A stretch of DNA of 45,807 nucleotides from Bartonella sp. AU55XJBT (GTDB lineage Bacteria; Pseudomonadota; Alphaproteobacteria; Rhizobiales; Rhizobiaceae), in the NCBI RefSeq assembly GCF_028618525.1, contig NZ_JAQITC010000016.1, positions 1 to 45,807 of the forward strand. Reading direction: 5' to 3'. Shown here piece after piece: positions 25,767 to 36,491 of this stretch. The notes beneath the pieces are model-generated. The model was not told the DNA's origin. It did no database searches and saw only the letters and a list, made by a program, of their open reading frames with translations. Both the position numbers and the translations under genes were made by a program. The first letter of the stretch is position 1. The number at the start of each line of letters is the position of its first letter.

Positions 25767-26485
25767 TGACTTGGTACCTTTTTATAGCCTATTTGAGTGT
25801 ATGTTTCCAAATGGCGTAAGATTGTGCCAAAAAACGCTGAAAATAATAAATAGAGTAAGCAGGCAACAAGGTAAAATAGCATGGGTTTATTGGTCGCAGC
25901 GACAGCTAAATTCGTTTGTCGCATGAGATCAACAAGCGCGATGGTTGAAACGAGGGACGTATCTTTCAGTAAAGTAAGCCAATTATTAGAAAGTCCTGGC
26001 AAGGCATTTTGGATGAGCTGAGGGAAGACTATACGAAAGAATGTGGTTGAGCGTGAAAGCCCTAAAGCTTTGGCTGCCTCATATTGCCCTTTATCAAAAA
26101 TATTGAATGCTCCAAGCCAAACTTCACAAGAGAAAGCGGCAAGAACCATACTCAGTGCAAGAACACCAGCAACAAAAGCATTGATACTAAACATGACTTC
26201 AAGATTAAAATAGTCAAAGATATTTTGAATAAGACTTTGTAATCCGTAGTACACTAAAAACAAGGTTAAAAGCTCTGGTAGCCCACGAAACACCGTTGAA
26301 AAGAGACGTGCTATAGCTTTAGCCATCTTAATATTGGATCGAATCATCACTGCATTTAGAAGTCCTAGAGGAAGTCCTAGAAGTCCACAACATAAGGCCA
26401 ATGACAATGTCATTCCTGCACTAGAAAGTATAACCGCTCCCCATCCACCATTGCTAAACGATAGCAATGCTAAATTTTCAATCAT
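25763..26485 (-). CDS. Polar amino-acid ABC transporter, permease (HisQ-like)
   Basis: Second permease subunit, about 240 residues from the ATG at 26485. An ATG at 26500 would add five residues, but GAGGAA sits 7 nt before 26485 and inside that extension, so the inner start is preferred. Hydrophobic helices and the EAA loop EAAKALGLSRSTTFFRIVFP mark the PAAT permease family; LPELLTLFLVYYGLQ is also typical. It lies 64 to 79 nt downstream of the nearer binding-protein gene. Confidence 0.93.
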   Translation of the reverse strand: MIENLALLSFSNGGWGAVILSSAGMTLSLALCCGLLGLPLGLLNAVMIRSNIKMAKAIARLFSTVFRGLPELLTLFLVYYGLQSLIQNIFDYFNLEVMFSINAFVAGVLALSMVLAAFSCEVWLGAFNIFDKGQYEAAKALGLSRSTTFFRIVFPQLIQNALPGLSNNWLTLLKDTSLVSTIALVDLMRQTNLAVAATNKPMLFYLVACLLYLLFSAFFGTILRHLETYTQIGYKKVPSQ

Positions 26486-26563
26486 TCTTGTGTTCCTCAT
26501 GAAAGAGTTAGATAATGTTTTTAGAAATCAACAGTGAGTTTCATTTAAATATCATAGTGATAT

Positions 26564-27316
26564 TTAATAAACATCGCTTGTAAAATATTTTTTCATAATT
26601 TTCTCATAAGTTCCATCCAAACGGATTTCTTTTATTGCTTCATTGAACTTACTTTTAAGATCATTATTGTTTTGACGCAGCGCAATTGCAACAGGAAATT
26701 TTGTTTCTTCCAAAGTTCCTAGGAGGAGACAGCAATTTTTTCCTTCATTTTTAAGCCAATTTAATGCTTGTAATTTATCAACAATAATCACATCAAGTCG
26801 ATGATTTAAAAGGTCACGATTCACTTCTATTGTAGAAGGATAGAGTTTGATGTTTACCTCTTCAGAGGCATAATGATCTTCTGCATAAACAGCTTGTGTT
26901 GTATTTGATTGTACACCAAGACTTTTGCCTCTAAAGCTTTGTGTCGAGATTTCTTTAATTCCCGAATCTTTGGTAACAATGACAGCCAGTGCTGTATCGT
27001 AGTAAGGATCTGTGAAGTCAATTTTTTGTAAACGCTCTTGTGTATGGGAAAGGGAAGCAACGATAGCATCATATTTTTTTGCAATAAGTCCGGGGATCAT
27101 CCCCTCGAAATCTTGCGTGACAATTGTACACTCAATATTCATTTTTTTACAAAGAGCATAAGATATATCAATATCAAATCCTTTAAGCTCATTATTTGAG
27201 TCAATGTAACTAAAGGGAGGATAAGTGCCTTCACTGGCGATTTTTAATGTTTTCGCATCAGCCAATGGGGTGAATAGCGCGGCGCTTATTATAAGAGCTC
27301 CTGCTAGTAGTTTCAT
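26564..27316 (-). CDS. Amino-acid ABC transporter substrate-binding protein, copy 1
   Basis: Periplasmic solute-binding protein of the HisJ/ArgT family, 250 residues. A signal peptide covers 1-21 (MKLLAGALIISAALFTPLADA). The mature part has TLKIASEGTYPPFSYIDSNN, ELKGFDIDISYALCKKMNIE and FEGMIPGLIAKKYDAIVASL, the two-lobed type II fold, and ends RLDGTYEKIMKKYF. It is directly upstream of the permease genes and so is the core binding protein of this importer. AGGAGAA lies before the ATG. By eye about 80% identical to the adjacent copy 2. The ligand is probably a polar or basic amino acid; the sequence does not decide which. Confidence 0.93.
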   Translation of the reverse strand: MKLLAGALIISAALFTPLADAKTLKIASEGTYPPFSYIDSNNELKGFDIDISYALCKKMNIECTIVTQDFEGMIPGLIAKKYDAIVASLSHTQERLQKIDFTDPYYDTALAVIVTKDSGIKEISTQSFRGKSLGVQSNTTQAVYAEDHYASEEVNIKLYPSTIEVNRDLLNHRLDVIIVDKLQALNWLKNEGKNCCLLLGTLEETKFPVAIALRQNNNDLKSKFNEAIKEIRLDGTYEKIMKKYFTSDVY

Positions 27317-27411
27317 GATATTCTCCTATTGGATAAGCGGGCAAATATGAAATCGTCACGTTTTTATAATCTGTAAGCTTTTCTGGAGCAATGCAAAAAT
27401 TTATCGGTATT

Positions 27412-27784
27412 TATTTTAGATTATGATACTAGACATTATTATCAGAAAAATTGTCTTCTTTATTGATTGAAAGGAGAATAAATATCTTACTCAGTACAAG
27501 GCTTAATTTTTATGAAATGCTAAGTTCACATCATTTTACGAGTAAAAACTGAGGGCTTTTCTTTAAAAATAAGCTCTTCAATTTGTACATAAAAATTAGA
27601 TTTAGATAAGATAAAAATACAATCTCATTGTTGTTATTGGATTCCATAAACATTTAACTATCGAGAAACAATTAAAAATTAATTTTCTGATAAGTGTAAA
27701 TTTTTCTTATAAAAGTGCTGAATTTCTAGCTATTTTTTCCATGTTCAACAAAAGGCTAAAGATATTTCTTAAAAAGATCCAATT
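27412..27784. other. AT-rich spacer between the two binding-protein genes
   Basis: No gene seen. A stretch around 27690-27725 (TTTTCTGATA followed by TTTTTCTTATAAAAG) resembles one upstream of copy 2 around 28725-28760, so the duplication may have extended this far. CCAATT-TT-AATTGG, an AT-rich palindrome, sits at the stop codon of copy 2. Confidence 0.4.
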
Positions 27785-28537
27785 TTAATTGGTATCGAAT
27801 ATAAAATATTTTCTCATAATTCTCTCATAAGTTCCATCTGCGCGTATTTCTTCTATTGCTTTATTAAAGCTGTTTTTAAGATCATTATTGTTTTGACGGA
27901 TTGCAATTGCGACAGGAAATTTTTTCTCTTCTAAAGTTCCTAAAAGCTTACAGCAATCTTTTCCTTCATTTTCAAGCCAATTTAATGCCTTTAATTGATC
28001 AAAGATGATGATATCAAGCCGGTGGCTTAAAAGATCACGATTTACTTCTATTGCTGTAGGATAAAGTTTGATATTCACGCCTTCAGAGGCATAATGATCC
28101 TCTGCATAGGCAGCTTGTGTTGTATTTGATTGTACACCAAGGTTTTTACCCCTAAAGGCTTGTATTGAGATTTCTGTAATTTCCGAATTTTTGGTCACAA
28201 TGACAGCTAGTGCTGTGTTGTAATAAGGATCTGTAAAATCAATTTTTTGTAAGCGCTCTTTTGTAGGAGAAAGGGAAGAAACAATCGCATCATATTTTTT
28301 GGACAGAAGGCCGGGAATCATCCCCTCGAAGTCTTGCGTGACAATCGTACATTCAACATTCATTTTTTCGCAAAGGGCATAAGATATATCAATATCAAAC
28401 CCTTTAAGCTCATTATTTGAGTCAATGTAACTAAACGGGGGATAAGAAGCATCACTTGCAATTTTCAGCGTTTGAGAATTAGCCGATAGAGTAAAGAGTG
28501 TTGCGCTTATTATAAGAGCTTTTCCTAATAACTTCAT
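27785..28537 (-). CDS. Amino-acid ABC transporter substrate-binding protein, copy 2
   Basis: Paralogue of the adjacent gene, also 250 residues, with signal peptide MKLLGKALIISATLFTLSAN and mature start QTLKIASDASYPPFSYIDSN. Changes relative to copy 1 include EGT to DAS right after the signal region, in the first ligand-binding segment, and scattered substitutions such as SHT to SPT. The family core is intact, including FDIDISYALCEKMNVECTIV and the C-terminal DGTYERIMRKYF. It could widen the ligand range of one permease or be used under different conditions. It is first in the minus-strand order, with its own upstream region. Confidence 0.92.
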   Translation of the reverse strand: MKLLGKALIISATLFTLSANSQTLKIASDASYPPFSYIDSNNELKGFDIDISYALCEKMNVECTIVTQDFEGMIPGLLSKKYDAIVSSLSPTKERLQKIDFTDPYYNTALAVIVTKNSEITEISIQAFRGKNLGVQSNTTQAAYAEDHYASEGVNIKLYPTAIEVNRDLLSHRLDIIIFDQLKALNWLENEGKDCCKLLGTLEEKKFPVAIAIRQNNNDLKNSFNKAIEEIRADGTYERIMRKYFIFDTN

Positions 28538-28632
28538 TATGTTCTCCTATTCAATAAGCTGACAAATATAAAACTATGAGGCATTTTTATAATCTGTAAG
28601 CTCTTTAGGAGCAATGTAAAAATTTATCTGTC

Positions 28633-29169
28633 TCCTTTTTGCTATCATTACGTTGGTCTTAACAAGATAGAATATTTTCATCTGTTATATAAAATGTCTC
28701 GACATTAAAGAATATCAAAATAAATTTATTTTCTGATATTTTGAAAGATTTTTCTTGTAAAAAGAAGTGTGGTTTTAACAGATGATGTGAAGTAAATACT
28801 TGCACGGGACATAATCATTATAAAGTGATTTTAATAAAAAGTGTCATTTTGGCTAGAAAATTTTAAGAGTATATTTCGTGTTTATTCTAATTACTTCAAG
28901 AGAATAAGAAGTTTTTGGCATAGTAAAAAAGCATTAAGGTAAGACTTTATATAGAGTAAGATAGAGAGTGAAATATAAGGTTTTTAAACCTAAGGGAATG
29001 ATGAGGAATATGTTTCCTTAAAGATAATGAGAATTATAAGGTAAAAATTTTTAATTTTCTTTACGTTTGAATCATTTCTGAAAGAATATTCTCAATTCAT
29101 TGACAGAGCCAATACTTAGAGTTTTTTCATAAACTTATGATGCTGTTATCTCTGTAAACAGAGTTTAAA
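28633..29169. other. AT-rich intergenic region between binding-protein copy 2 and gltA
   Basis: About 540 bp with stops in all frames and no recognisable relic. It should contain the promoter of the transporter operon (minus strand, right to left) and the downstream flank of gltA. I see no coding remnant or RNA motif I can name. Confidence 0.4.
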
Positions 29170-29199
29170 AATAAAGCTTCAGTTTACTGAAGCTTTATT
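29170..29199 (-). terminator. Rho-independent terminator of gltA
   Basis: Perfect 14-bp inverted repeat AATAAAGCTTCAGT / ACTGAAGCTTTATT with a 2-nt centre, 12 nt after the gltA stop. On the minus strand it is followed by a short T-run (TTTAAAC after TTATT). Confidence 0.8.
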
Positions 29200-29210
29200 G
29201 ATTTCTTTCT

Positions 29211-30506
29211 TTAATTGACACGTTTATCTATAGGAACATAATCACGCATAGCATAGCCTGTATAGAGTTGTCGAGGGCGACCAATTTTCTGTGCAGGATC
29301 TTCAATCATTTCTTTCCACTGTGCTACCCACCCGACACTGCGTGCTAATGCAAAAAGAACAGTAAACATTTCGGTTGGAAAGCCTAGAGCTTTTAATATA
29401 ATACCGGAATAGAAATCAACATTGGGATAAAGCTTTTTCTCAATAAAGTATTCATCACTCAAGGCAATTTTTTCCAGTTCTATTGCAATATCAAGAAGCG
29501 GATCATCTTGAATATTGAGTTCTTTTAAAACTTCATGACAGGTTTTTTGCATGATTTTTGCACGTGGATCATAATTTTTATAGACACGGTGACCAAAGCC
29601 CATAAGACGGAAAGGGTCATTTTTATCTTTTGCACGAGCAATAAATTCAGGAATTCTTTTAATAGAACCGATTTCCTGTAGCATTTTTAGACATGCTTCA
29701 TTGGCGCCACCATGTGCTGGTCCCCAAAGGCACGCAACACCTGCTGCAATACAGGCAAACGGATTAGCCCCTGATGATCCAGCAAGACGTACCGTAGATG
29801 TAGAAGCATTTTGTTCATGATCTGCATGAAGGATAAAGATTTGATCCATCGCCCGAGCAAGTACGGGGTTTATTTTATATTCTTCACAAGGAACAGCAAA
29901 GCACATACGGAGGAAATTTGCAGCATAACTCAGATCATTGCGTGGATAAACAAATGCTTGTCCAATACTATATTTATAGGCCATAGCAGCCAGTGTTGGA
30001 ACTTTTGAGATAAGACGAACAGAAGCGATCATTCTCTGGTGAGGATCTGTAATATCAATAGAGTCGTGATAGAACGCAGACATAGCGCCAAGGCAGGCAA
30101 CCATGACGGCCATGGGATGTGAGTCACGACGAAAGCCATGGAAAAAGCGCGCAAACTGTTCGTGGACCATGGTATGCTGCATGATACATCGATCAAAGTC
30201 GTTTTTTTCTTGCTGTGTTGGGAGTTCCCCATAAAGGAGAAGATAACAACTTTCGAGGAAGTCACCTTTTTCAGCCAATTGGTCGATAGGGTATCCACGA
30301 TAAAGCAATATTCCTTTATCGCCATCAATATAAGTAATTTTTGATTCACAAGAAGCTGTTGAAGTAAAACCAGGATCATAAGTAAAAATATTGGTTTTTT
30401 TGTAGAGAGAAGCAATTTCGATGACCTCGGGTCCACTCGTGCCTTTACGCAAGGGAAGCTCTACTTTTTTATCATTCACAATAATATGTGCGTTATTCTC
30501 AGACAT
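29211..30506 (-). CDS. gltA: Citrate synthase
   Basis: Condenses oxaloacetate and acetyl-CoA, the first step of the TCA cycle; 431 residues, a type II hexameric bacterial enzyme. Active-site regions are present: [38 protein letters not shown] (catalytic His), [19 protein letters not shown] (catalytic His) and the late [20 protein letters not shown] (catalytic Asp). The DNA matches the binding site of the Bartonella typing primer BhCS.1137n near 29348, and that of BhCS.781p with one mismatch near 29707, which is my main evidence for genus. Monocistronic, with a strong terminator. Confidence 0.98.
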   Translation of the reverse strand: MSENNAHIIVNDKKVELPLRKGTSGPEVIEIASLYKKTNIFTYDPGFTSTASCESKITYIDGDKGILLYRGYPIDQLAEKGDFLESCYLLLYGELPTQQEKNDFDRCIMQHTMVHEQFARFFHGFRRDSHPMAVMVACLGAMSAFYHDSIDITDPHQRMIASVRLISKVPTLAAMAYKYSIGQAFVYPRNDLSYAANFLRMCFAVPCEEYKINPVLARAMDQIFILHADHEQNASTSTVRLAGSSGANPFACIAAGVACLWGPAHGGANEACLKMLQEIGSIKRIPEFIARAKDKNDPFRLMGFGHRVYKNYDPRAKIMQKTCHEVLKELNIQDDPLLDIAIELEKIALSDEYFIEKKLYPNVDFYSGIILKALGFPTEMFTVLFALARSVGWVAQWKEMIEDPAQKIGRPRQLYTGYAMRDYVPIDKRVN

Positions 30507-30774
30507 TCGGTATTCCTTTCAGATCCTTCTCTTCTAAAAATTAAGACTCTGCTTCATGAGAGTACGAGATATATAATAATTGAAGCTTTTCTTACTTATA
30601 TTGAGGGTAGATTGCCTCTAAAAATGAGGACATGCAATCTAAAAATATTTCATTATTGATCATTATTACTCAATAAAAACTGTATTTCAATGATATAAAA
30701 TAAAAAAACTCTTTTAGATTACGTTGAAGGATCTACATGAGATACTCATTGTAAGGAGATATACTCAGTACACA

Positions 30775-32205
30775 TTATGAACCTATTGTTGTGATAAGCT
30801 GATCATTGATGCGATGAAGAGATTCATCGCGTCCCAACAAAGTCAGAATATCCACAACACCTGGCGATGTGGTACATCCTGTAAGAGCCGCACGAAGGGG
30901 TTGGGCGATAGATCCAAATTTGAGATTCTGTGTTTGGATATAAGAGCGAAGCGTTTCATCGAGGTTTTTTGTATCCCAAGAGGGGCAAGCTTTCAGGGCA
31001 AGATAAAGATCGTTTAAAATGGTTTGTCCATTTTTATCTAAGAGCATTTGTGCTTTTTCGTTAAGCTGTAATGGTCGTTGCGTAAAAATGAAGGAGGCAT
31101 TGTTAATCAGTTCGCACAGTGTTTTTGAACGTTCTTTCAAATGTGGGATGGCTTTGAAAAATTGAACACGGCGTTGTTCATCAAGTCTTTCAATGATTTG
31201 TGCTCCCCCATCGGTTTCTGGTAGAATATCAAGAGCGGCATCAAAAAGTTCTGCATCATTGCTCATGCGCATATAGTGTCCGTTGATGGAATCGAGCTTT
31301 TTGAGATCAAAACGAGCAGCACCTTTGTTAATATCTTCAATATCAAACCAAGAAATCATATCTTGAAGTGACATGAGTTCGTCATCACCATGGCTCCACC
31401 CTAAACGGACAAGGTAATTGCGCAAAGCAGCAGGAAGGTATCCCATTGTTCGATAAGCATCAACACCGAGTGCACCATGCCGCTTTGATAATTTTGCACC
31501 GTTTTCACCATGGATAAGAGGAATATGGGCCATAACAGGAATATCCCATCCCATCGCTTTAAAGATGATCGTTTGTCTGGCTGCATTGGTTAGATGATCA
31601 TCACCCCGTATGATATGTGTAACCCCCATATCATGATCATCAACGACAACAGCGTGCATATAGGTAGGCGAACCATCAGAACGCAAAATAATAAAGTCAT
31701 CTAAATCTTTATTAGGAAAACGAACATCACCTTGAACACGGTCGTGTACAATCGTTTCTCCATCTTCAGGGGTTTTGATACGAATAACAGGTTTGACACC
31801 TTGAGGAGCTTCAGAACGATCACGGTTACGCCAACGTCCATCATAACGTGGTGGGCGTCCTTCTGCACGGGCTTTTTCACGCATTTCAGCTAACTCTTCA
31901 GGTGAGGCATAACAATAATATGCTTTACCATTTTCGACCAACTGTTCGGCGATTTGGCGGTGACGTTCTGCACGTTCGAATTGCGAAATAGGGGGACCAT
32001 CATAACTAAGCCCCATCCATTGCAAGCCATCTATAATGGCTTTTACAGCTGCTTCTGTTGAACGCTCTCGGTCTGTATCTTCAATGCGTAGAAGCATTTT
32101 CCCACCGGTATGTTTTGCATAAAGCCAATTAAAAAGAGCAGTACGAGCGCCACCAATATGAAGGAAGCCTGTGGGGGAGGGAGCAAAACGAGTAATAACA
32201 GACAC
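30775..32205 (-). CDS. gltX: Glutamyl-tRNA synthetase, copy 1
   Basis: Charges tRNA-Glu, and in organisms lacking GlnRS often also tRNA-Gln for later amidation by GatCAB; 476 residues. The HIGH motif is in [20 protein letters not shown], then [13 protein letters not shown]. The KMSKS-type loop is [32 protein letters not shown] is also characteristic. The C-terminal anticodon-binding region ends [21 protein letters not shown] second gltX lies at 41133. gltA is downstream on the same strand, 268 nt away. Confidence 0.96.
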   Translation of the reverse strand: MSVITRFAPSPTGFLHIGGARTALFNWLYAKHTGGKMLLRIEDTDRERSTEAAVKAIIDGLQWMGLSYDGPPISQFERAERHRQIAEQLVENGKAYYCYASPEELAEMREKARAEGRPPRYDGRWRNRDRSEAPQGVKPVIRIKTPEDGETIVHDRVQGDVRFPNKDLDDFIILRSDGSPTYMHAVVVDDHDMGVTHIIRGDDHLTNAARQTIIFKAMGWDIPVMAHIPLIHGENGAKLSKRHGALGVDAYRTMGYLPAALRNYLVRLGWSHGDDELMSLQDMISWFDIEDINKGAARFDLKKLDSINGHYMRMSNDAELFDAALDILPETDGGAQIIERLDEQRRVQFFKAIPHLKERSKTLCELINNASFIFTQRPLQLNEKAQMLLDKNGQTILNDLYLALKACPSWDTKNLDETLRSYIQTQNLKFGSIAQPLRAALTGCTTSPGVVDILTLLGRDESLHRINDQLITTIGS

Positions 32206-32272
32206 GAATATTTTCCTTTAAATTGAGATATTACTTATGGAATTTTATAGAAAGGTTATGTTAGCATAGGTG

Positions 32273-34594
32273 ATGGGGTGTGCAATAGATGCATTGCAAG
32301 TTAAAGTGGGGGGGCGGATGTTTAATCAAAATAAAGTTAAAGAGGGTTTATTCGTAACATCTGCTACAGAAAGAAAAGGCGCCTGTCAAATAGAGCAGGA
32401 TGTTTTTTCTAGGTATGATGATGCAAAGAATGGCAGTTATAGCCAACAAAAACTTTCTTTATTGACGTTCTTAAAAGAAGCAATCATTTTTATGAGACAA
32501 TGGTTAGCGGATTGTATCAATAAAGAGGTTTCTTTTGGGATCCTTTTTTCGCTGATTTTAGTCTTTTTTTCCCTAGGAATCATTTTTTATTTTCATTTAG
32601 AACAGGAGCCAAGTTGGGGACAATTGGGGGCATTGATCGGCATCTTTCTAGGAATATTCTATATTACACGTTTTTATCGAAAAGTATGGATTCCTACGGG
32701 ATTTTTGTTTTGTATCGTATTGGGGGCTTTGGCGGCAAAAATAGAAACATGGCGTATTGCAACACCCATGTTAAGCAGTGACATTGTCACCACATTGACG
32801 GGAAGAATTGTTTCTATTGAGTCAGTTACCAAAGGGGGATTTCGTTTAGTCGTGGATGTTTTGAGTACAGAAAAGCCCATATTACGCCATAGTCTTCATC
32901 GTATTCGTTTATCGGCAAGATATTTGCCATCTGGATTAGCAATTGGTGATGGCTTGTATGGGAAAGCTAAGATTCGTGCATTTTCTGGGCCGGTGCGTCC
33001 AGGAGGCTACGATTTTAGTTTTCATAATTATTTTAAAGGAATTGGGGCTCAAGGCGTTTATTTAGGAAAACCAAAAAAAATATCCGTTTCGCAACCTGAT
33101 GGAATATTCGCTATCATTCTACAGAAAATTGAAAATTTACGCCTGAAGATGACGCAAAGAATCCATATAGCGCTTGAAGGAGAAAAGGGGAGTGTTGCGG
33201 CGGCTCTCATAACAGGACAGCGTGCTGGGATTTCAAGTGAGACAAATGAAGCATTACGTAAAGCTGGATTAGCGCATATTTTGTCAATATCAGGTTTACA
33301 TATGGCTCTGTTGAGCGGTCTAGTTCTTTTGAGTATCCGTAGTTTTTTAGCATTTTTTCCAGTTTTTTCTTCCTATTATTCCAGTAAAAAATTTGCTGCT
33401 ATCGTTGCATTTATGATAACATCTTTTTATTTGCTCTTGTCGGGCTTAGCGATATCAGCGCAAAGAAGTTTTGTGATGATTGCTGTTATGTTGGTTGCTA
33501 TATTGTGTAATCGCTCGGCTGTAACAATGCGTAATTTTTCTATTGCGGGGTTGATAACTCTAGCAATTAGGCCCCATGAAATATTAGGCCCTAGCTTTCA
33601 AATGTCCTTTTCTGCGACGGCAGCTTTGATTGCGTTTTTTGATTGGTGGAGCAGAAGGTCACTTTTTCGTAAAAGAAAAACAGTCTCCTCTTATGTTGGA
33701 GGGGGAGTGATAAATTTTGCTTTTTTATCAATATGTTCGACATGTGCGTCTTCGTTTGTAGCAGGGAGTGCAAGTGGAATTTATGCTGCTTATCATTTTT
33801 CTAATACGGCATCTTTGAGCGTTATCAGTAATGCTTTTGCTTTGCCTATCATCTCTATTTTCGTCATTCCTTTTGGCTTAATCGCAGTTCTGGCAATGTT
33901 AGGAGGTGTCGAATGGCTTCCCCTTCAAATTATGGGTTTTGGTGTTGATCTTGTGATAAAGATTGCACACGCTATCAAGGCTATTTCTCCTGATTTGAAT
34001 CCTGGTTTTATGCCGTTGTCTGCGTTGCTTTTATTGAGTATAGGCTTGGTTGGACTGACTTTTTGCAAAACACCCATCAGGCTTTTTTTTAGTCTTTTTA
34101 TTTTGGCTGGTATTTCTATTTGTATCACGCATTCACCTGTACAATTGATTATAGCAGATAATATGCGTCTTGTGGGCGTTATCCAGGATAAAAAATTATA
34201 TATTGATCGTTATCATCATTCTAAGTTTACGACATCCATATGGAAAAAGTCATTTCGTTTGAATGAAACGATTAAATCAACAAGGTATGGACCTTCGTTT
34301 CACGGACAATTTATTTGTGATCACTATGTCTGTACATCCTTATTAGAGAATGGATTAAAAGTTATCGTTTTACGTGGAGAAATAGATCACTGCATAGAGG
34401 CAGATATCCTCATTCAGACATTTGTAATGCATACTCCAACATGTCACAAGAGGGCAAAAATAATATTTACTCCCCGGCAATTATTATCAAGAGGAAGCGT
34501 TATGATGACTAAAGATGGGGATATTATTTGGTCTTCGCTAGGATTTCATAGACCATGGAATATGCACAGACAGCATTTACAAAAAAACATATAA
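32273..34594 (+). CDS. ComEC/Rec2-family competence membrane protein
   Basis: Integral membrane protein of about 773 residues related to the DNA-uptake channel ComEC. After a cytoplasmic N-terminus (about 1-80), a membrane pair and an OB-like soluble segment lead to the core Competence domain. That domain reads AALITGQRAGISSETNEALR, KAGLAHILSISGLHMALLSG, then a run of helices including GLAISAQRSFVMIAVMLVAI. The C-terminal soluble part (about 630-773) is shorter than a full metallo-beta-lactamase domain and shows no HxHxDH motif, as is common in alphaproteobacterial members. The start is uncertain: ATG at 32273 or 32318, the latter just after a G-rich stretch. Transcribed divergently from gltX copy 1. 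Confidence 0.88.
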   Translation: MGCAIDALQVKVGGRMFNQNKVKEGLFVTSATERKGACQIEQDVFSRYDDAKNGSYSQQKLSLLTFLKEAIIFMRQWLADCINKEVSFGILFSLILVFFSLGIIFYFHLEQEPSWGQLGALIGIFLGIFYITRFYRKVWIPTGFLFCIVLGALAAKIETWRIATPMLSSDIVTTLTGRIVSIESVTKGGFRLVVDVLSTEKPILRHSLHRIRLSARYLPSGLAIGDGLYGKAKIRAFSGPVRPGGYDFSFHNYFKGIGAQGVYLGKPKKISVSQPDGIFAIILQKIENLRLKMTQRIHIALEGEKGSVAAALITGQRAGISSETNEALRKAGLAHILSISGLHMALLSGLVLLSIRSFLAFFPVFSSYYSSKKFAAIVAFMITSFYLLLSGLAISAQRSFVMIAVMLVAILCNRSAVTMRNFSIAGLITLAIRPHEILGPSFQMSFSATAALIAFFDWWSRRSLFRKRKTVSSYVGGGVINFAFLSICSTCASSFVAGSASGIYAAYHFSNTASLSVISNAFALPIISIFVIPFGLIAVLAMLGGVEWLPLQIMGFGVDLVIKIAHAIKAISPDLNPGFMPLSALLLLSIGLVGLTFCKTPIRLFFSLFILAGISICITHSPVQLIIADNMRLVGVIQDKKLYIDRYHHSKFTTSIWKKSFRLNETIKSTRYGPSFHGQFICDHYVCTSLLENGLKVIVLRGEIDHCIEADILIQTFVMHTPTCHKRAKIIFTPRQLLSRGSVMMTKDGDIIWSSLGFHRPWNMHRQHLQKNI

Positions 34595-34926
34595 TTTATC
34601 GCATTTTTTTCATATCTGGATAATTGATAGAAAAAAAATAAGAGAAGATTTTTCTGATATATTTTGCGTTTTTTAATTGATCAGTTTATCAATTTTATTG
34701 TGAATGAGGGAAATACCAACAATTTTTTTGAAAAAATAGAAAAGATAATTGTTGATTATCCCATTTTATTCTTATCATATATTTTTATAACGAGTAACAT
34801 CTTTTCAAGAAAAAGGTAATGGTTAAGTTCAAAGAAAGTGAGTCAAAAGGCTGCCTTTTATTCTCATTGTTATTGGTGGCAAGAGTGGTGATAAATGTTG
34901 TTTGTGGATAAAAGGTAAAATCATTC
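34595..34926. other. Intergenic region between comEC-like gene and rpiA
   Basis: AT-rich, no gene seen. AATTGAT (34675-34681) and ATCAATT (34688-34694) form a weak AT-only hairpin that might end comEC transcription. The rest probably contains the rpiA promoter. Confidence 0.35.
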
Positions 34927-35631
34927 ATGGATGTTCAGCAGTTAAAAAAGAGGGCGGCTGCTAAAGCGCTTGAATTTATTGAAGATGATATGCGGCTTGG
35001 TATCGGATCTGGTTCAACGGTTAATGAGTTTATTCGTCTTCTTGGTGAGCGTGTTGCGGATGGTCTGCGGGTGACTGGTGTTGCGACTTCACAATATTCT
35101 GAACAACTTTGTCATAAGTTTGGGGTGCCTGTTAGCACTTTAGAACAAATACCTGAACTGGATCTTGATATTGACGGAGCAGATGAGATTGGTCCCCAGA
35201 TGATGCTCATTAAAGGAGGAGGGGGAGCATTGTTGTATGAAAAAATTGTTGCATCGGCGTCTCGTGCAATGCTTGTCATTGCTGATGAAACAAAGATAGT
35301 CAAAAGACTTGGTGCTTTTGCACTACCCATTGAAGTGAATCCGTTTGGTGTCCATACAACACGCAAAGCCATCGAAAAAGTTGCGGGTGATTTAGGACTT
35401 TCTGGAGAAATTGCATTGCGAATGAATGGAAAAAATCCTTTTAAAACAGATGGCGGTCATTTTATTCTTGATGCATTTTGGGGATGCATTTTGCAACCCA
35501 AATTATTATCGGATGCGCTTCTTGCCATTCCTGGTGTTGTTGAGCATGGTCTTTTTTTGGGGGTGGCCTCACGTGCAATTGTCGCTATGTCGGATGGTCA
35601 AATAAAAGTTTTAGAACCATTTGATTTTTAG
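34927..35631 (+). CDS. rpiA: Ribose-5-phosphate isomerase A
   Basis: Interconverts ribose 5-phosphate and ribulose 5-phosphate in the pentose phosphate pathway; 234 residues. Signature segments: [20 protein letters not shown] for phosphate binding, [20 protein letters not shown] and [20 protein letters not shown] with the catalytic Asp/Glu/Lys residues, and [14 protein letters not shown]. The ATG at 34927 is directly followed by the conserved helix. Followed by a DUF2059 gene after 97 nt on the same strand. Confidence 0.96.
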   Translation: MDVQQLKKRAAAKALEFIEDDMRLGIGSGSTVNEFIRLLGERVADGLRVTGVATSQYSEQLCHKFGVPVSTLEQIPELDLDIDGADEIGPQMMLIKGGGGALLYEKIVASASRAMLVIADETKIVKRLGAFALPIEVNPFGVHTTRKAIEKVAGDLGLSGEIALRMNGKNPFKTDGGHFILDAFWGCILQPKLLSDALLAIPGVVEHGLFLGVASRAIVAMSDGQIKVLEPFDF

Positions 35632-35728
35632 AAAAGACATTTACATGATGATATGTTAGCACAATAAAAAAGATTTTGAGTAGAATAACAAATTTTAAAT
35701 TATAATTAGCGATTGGGGTAATCATTAA

Positions 35729-36286
35729 ATGAGAGCAATATTTTCTTTTCAACGTTTTTTTGTATATTTTGGTGCAATTACCATTTTTTTTGTGAATATT
35801 GGAATGGTTCATGCCCAAGGTGTGAGTGATCAACATTTAGATTCAGCCCGAAAGGCGATTAGGGCCATTCATGCAACGGATCAATTTGATAGTTTTTTAC
35901 CAGATGCGGTCCATGATTTCAAAAATGAACTGATCCGTGATGATCCGAATTTGGCAACAGCTATTTCTAATATCGTTGATAAGCAGGCGCTTGCTTTAAT
36001 TAAAAGGCGCTCTGATCTAGAAAAAGAGATTGCTCATGTGTATGCAAAATATTTTACGCAAAAAGAGCTTGATGCAATCACAGCATTTTATAATTCTGAT
36101 ACCGGTAAAAAGTTTTTAACAGAAGTTCCTAATATTGCACGTGATTCCTATTCTGCATTTGATGTATGGCGTTCTGCTCTTATGCAGGATCTTGTAGAAA
36201 ATGTGAAAAAAGAAATGTCTGAAACACTTAATTTGAATAATGCTACGATGCCTATAAAATCAGAAGCTCCAGAAAATAAAAAATAA
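35729..36286 (+). CDS. Secreted DUF2059 protein
   Basis: Exported protein of 185 residues with a signal peptide (hydrophobic FFVYFGAITIFFVNIGMVHA, cleavage likely before QG). Residues about 85-145 carry the DUF2059 pattern: YAKYFTQKELDAITAFYNSD then TGKKFLTEVPNIARDSYSAF. The fold is helical and the function unknown; members are often next to rpiA in Rhizobiales, as here. The C-terminal 20 residues are low complexity. A clear terminator follows. Confidence 0.88.
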   Translation: MRAIFSFQRFFVYFGAITIFFVNIGMVHAQGVSDQHLDSARKAIRAIHATDQFDSFLPDAVHDFKNELIRDDPNLATAISNIVDKQALALIKRRSDLEKEIAHVYAKYFTQKELDAITAFYNSDTGKKFLTEVPNIARDSYSAFDVWRSALMQDLVENVKKEMSETLNLNNATMPIKSEAPENKK

Positions 36287-36334
36287 CTTGATTAATATCA
36301 TGACAGTAATCAGCAATTTCTAATTTTTAAAGAG

Positions 36335-36356
36335 CGGCGGTTTTTCCGCCGTTTTT
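36335..36356 (+). terminator. Rho-independent terminator after the DUF2059 gene
   Basis: CGGCGG (36335-36340), loop TTTTT, CCGCCG (36346-36351), then TTTTT. A perfect 6-bp GC stem followed by a T-run, 49 nt after the stop codon. Confidence 0.92.
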
Positions 36357-36491
36357 AATATTTTGATTTAAGAGTCTGTCCTTTTAGACTATTGTTTTAT
36401 AGAAAAATGTTTTTTTTAAAAGAAAAAAGACTTTCATTTAATAATAAATGACCTTAGCCTATCATTGCAAATATATGAGAAGGAATAGTTT

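Larger units (their letters stand above)
26564..28632 (-). repeat. Tandem duplication of a binding-protein gene with its 5' flank
   Basis: Both copies encode 250 residues without internal gaps. About 95 bp of upstream sequence is also recognisably shared (27317-27411 versus 28538-28632): an AGGAGAA ribosome-binding site, ATAATCTGTAAGCT, GGAGCAATG and AAAAATTTATC. The duplicated unit therefore included a promoter or leader. Differences throughout indicate that the duplication is not recent. Confidence 0.85.
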
